Source of the DNA: Deltaproteobacteria bacterium
Lineage (GTDB): Bacteria; Myxococcota_A; UBA9160; SMWR01
Direction of reading: 5' to 3'
Length of the DNA: 15,733 nucleotides
Assembly (NCBI GenBank): GCA_029261905.1
Contig: JAJDAM010000746.1
Span: 1 to 15,733, forward strand
Part shown: one piece after another, positions 14,754 through 15,733 of the stretch
Position numbering within the stretch: position 1 is the stretch's first letter
Layout: each line of letters starts with the position of its first letter
The notes under the pieces: model-generated
Seen by the model: the letters and a program-made list of their open reading frames with translations, nothing else
Told to the model about the DNA's origin: nothing
Database searches by the model: none
Translations under genes and position numbers: made by a program

Positions 14754-15635
14754 TCAGAATCTGGCAATGAGAGATTCAGCTCCGTCCAACTCTGCAAGAT
14801 CCGCCGTGGCCGGCACGAGCACGATCTGGTCGACCTCGAGTGCGGCGAACGCTTCCATCGACTCGTGGACCGATTCGGGCGTGCAGCGCGTCATCGTGTT
14901 GGCGACGGCGGTCGCAACATTGTCGCCCATCACCCGCAGGTACTCGTACACATAGGTGCGCAATCGCGCCTCGGCGTCCGGCGCGAGCGAATACCAGAAC
15001 CCGGCCCATTTGATGGGCGGCTGGTCCCGCCCTGCCTCGCGCCAGGCCTCGTCCGCCATGTCCAGCATGCGCTTGGCCTCCGAGGCTTCGCCGTTGAGCG
15101 AAAAGACGTACACCCCGTCGGCCCACTGTGCGGCGCGGCGCATCGCCTTGGGCCCCATCACGCCGGCCAGAATCGGCACACCACCCATTTGAACGGGTCG
15201 CGGGCCGATCTCGTCGCAGCCTTCGAACGGAGGTTGCCCCGCCCAGATTTCACGCATCTGCGCGACCTGGTCGTCCATTCGCTGGTAGCGATTGGAGAAG
15301 TTCGCACCGACTGCGCGGTAGTCGTGTTCGCGACCTCCCACGCCCACCGTCAGCGTCACCCGCCCGCCGGATACGACATCGAGCGTAGCCACCTCTTTTG
15401 CCGCCCAGACCGCATCGTGCATTGGAAGCACGTAGAGCGACGGGACGATGCGAACCCGTTCGGTGACCGCCGCGGCCGCGGCCAGTAGCACGCGCATCTC
15501 ACAAGTGGGGCCGATGATCCGTTCACCACACTGAAGGCTCGCGAACGCTCCTTCATCCGCCTTGCGGCTGAAGTTCAGGATCGCGTTTCGGTCGTAGTCG
15601 CGCTTCATGTAGGGGAGACAGACCCCGAATTCCAT
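14754..15635 (-). CDS. Luciferase-like (LLM class) flavin/F420-dependent oxidoreductase
   Basis: 293 residues, a TIM-barrel of the bacterial luciferase-like superfamily (PF00296). Members use FMN or coenzyme F420 in oxidations or mono-oxygenations in the cytoplasm. Visible family features are the N-terminal MEFGVCLPY strand, TERVRIVPSLYVLPMHDAVW (58-77), ATLDVVSGGRVTLTVGVG (83-100), the RYQRMDDQVAQMREIW helix and RPVQMGGVPILAGVMGPKAMRRAAQWADGV (146-175), a typical cofactor phosphate-binding stretch. The length is slightly shorter than many members but complete. The start is ATG at 15635 with GGAGG 4 bases upstream; the frame stays open upstream to 15695 but without a ribosome site. Cofactor and substrate cannot be decided from the sequence. 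No neighbour gives a pathway hint. Confidence 0.92.
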   Translation of the reverse strand: MEFGVCLPYMKRDYDRNAILNFSRKADEGAFASLQCGERIIGPTCEMRVLLAAAAAVTERVRIVPSLYVLPMHDAVWAAKEVATLDVVSGGRVTLTVGVGGREHDYRAVGANFSNRYQRMDDQVAQMREIWAGQPPFEGCDEIGPRPVQMGGVPILAGVMGPKAMRRAAQWADGVYVFSLNGEASEAKRMLDMADEAWREAGRDQPPIKWAGFWYSLAPDAEARLRTYVYEYLRVMGDNVATAVANTMTRCTPESVHESMEAFAALEVDQIVLVPATADLAELDGAESLIARF

Positions 15636-15733
15636 GTTTCCTCCGCGTGCATTCATGCGAGCCGTTGGCCGGTCCAGATCGTCAGCCGGCAGCATACCGC
15701 GCCTCGTCGATGACCCGGGAAGGTAGAGCTTGC
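15636..15733. other. Right edge, upstream of the luciferase-like gene
   Basis: 98 bases containing the ribosome binding site (cctcc at 15640-15644 on the + strand) and presumably the promoter of the oxidoreductase gene. No other gene end can be recognised before the window stops. Confidence 0.4.

Overview
This is a GC-rich bacterial chromosome window with ten confidently placed protein genes, plus one methyltransferase gene whose 5' end looks damaged. There are no recognisable rRNA or tRNA genes, no CRISPR array and no transposase. Three proteins carry a signal peptide at the N-terminus and a PEP-CTERM sorting tail (Pro-Glu-Pro, membrane helix, basic residues) at the C-terminus, so the host should be a Gram-negative bacterium with an exosortase-type surface sorting system. 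Together with the mix of an F420/flavin luciferase-like oxidoreductase, an EstB-type serine hydrolase and an eukaryote-like alanine-glyoxylate aminotransferase, this suggests an environmental Deltaproteobacteria/Myxococcota- or Binatota-like lineage. That placement is an inference only.

Layout, left to right. 1-654 (-) is the N-terminal two thirds of an agmatinase (speB), divergent from a beta-lactamase-fold serine hydrolase (734-1966, +). A class V aminotransferase of the alanine/serine-glyoxylate type (2034-3170, -) is divergent from a complete single-chain pyruvate carboxylase (3379-6858, +). The 208-bp gap between these two holds two inverted repeats. This left half is core carbon and nitrogen metabolism: putrescine formation, transamination of glyoxylate yielding pyruvate or hydroxypyruvate, and anaplerotic oxaloacetate formation.

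The middle (7072-9186, -) holds two exported PEP-CTERM proteins in tandem: a spherulin-4/GH114-like protein and a protein of unrecognised family with scattered His/Glu residues that could bind metal. A strong GC hairpin lies between them. Next is an accessory-looking stretch: an isoprenylcysteine-methyltransferase-like membrane protein lacking a convincing start (9520-9885, +), flanked by 9-bp inverted repeats, and a small P-loop kinase (10119-10718, +).

The right part has a two-gene unit of polytopic membrane proteins (10876-12390 and 12399-13550, +). The first is a GT-C/PMT-type glycosyltransferase; the second is an unrecognised multi-helix protein that appears translationally coupled to it. 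Its 3' end overlaps tail-to-tail with a PEP-CTERM HExxH metalloprotease (13521-14558, -), which has a perfect 18-bp palindrome just upstream. The window ends with a luciferase-like (LLM class) oxidoreductase (14754-15635, -). PEP-CTERM export commonly goes with exopolysaccharide production, so the glycosyltransferase pair among three PEP-CTERM substrates may belong to the same cell-surface programme, but no exosortase or regulator gene is present to prove it.
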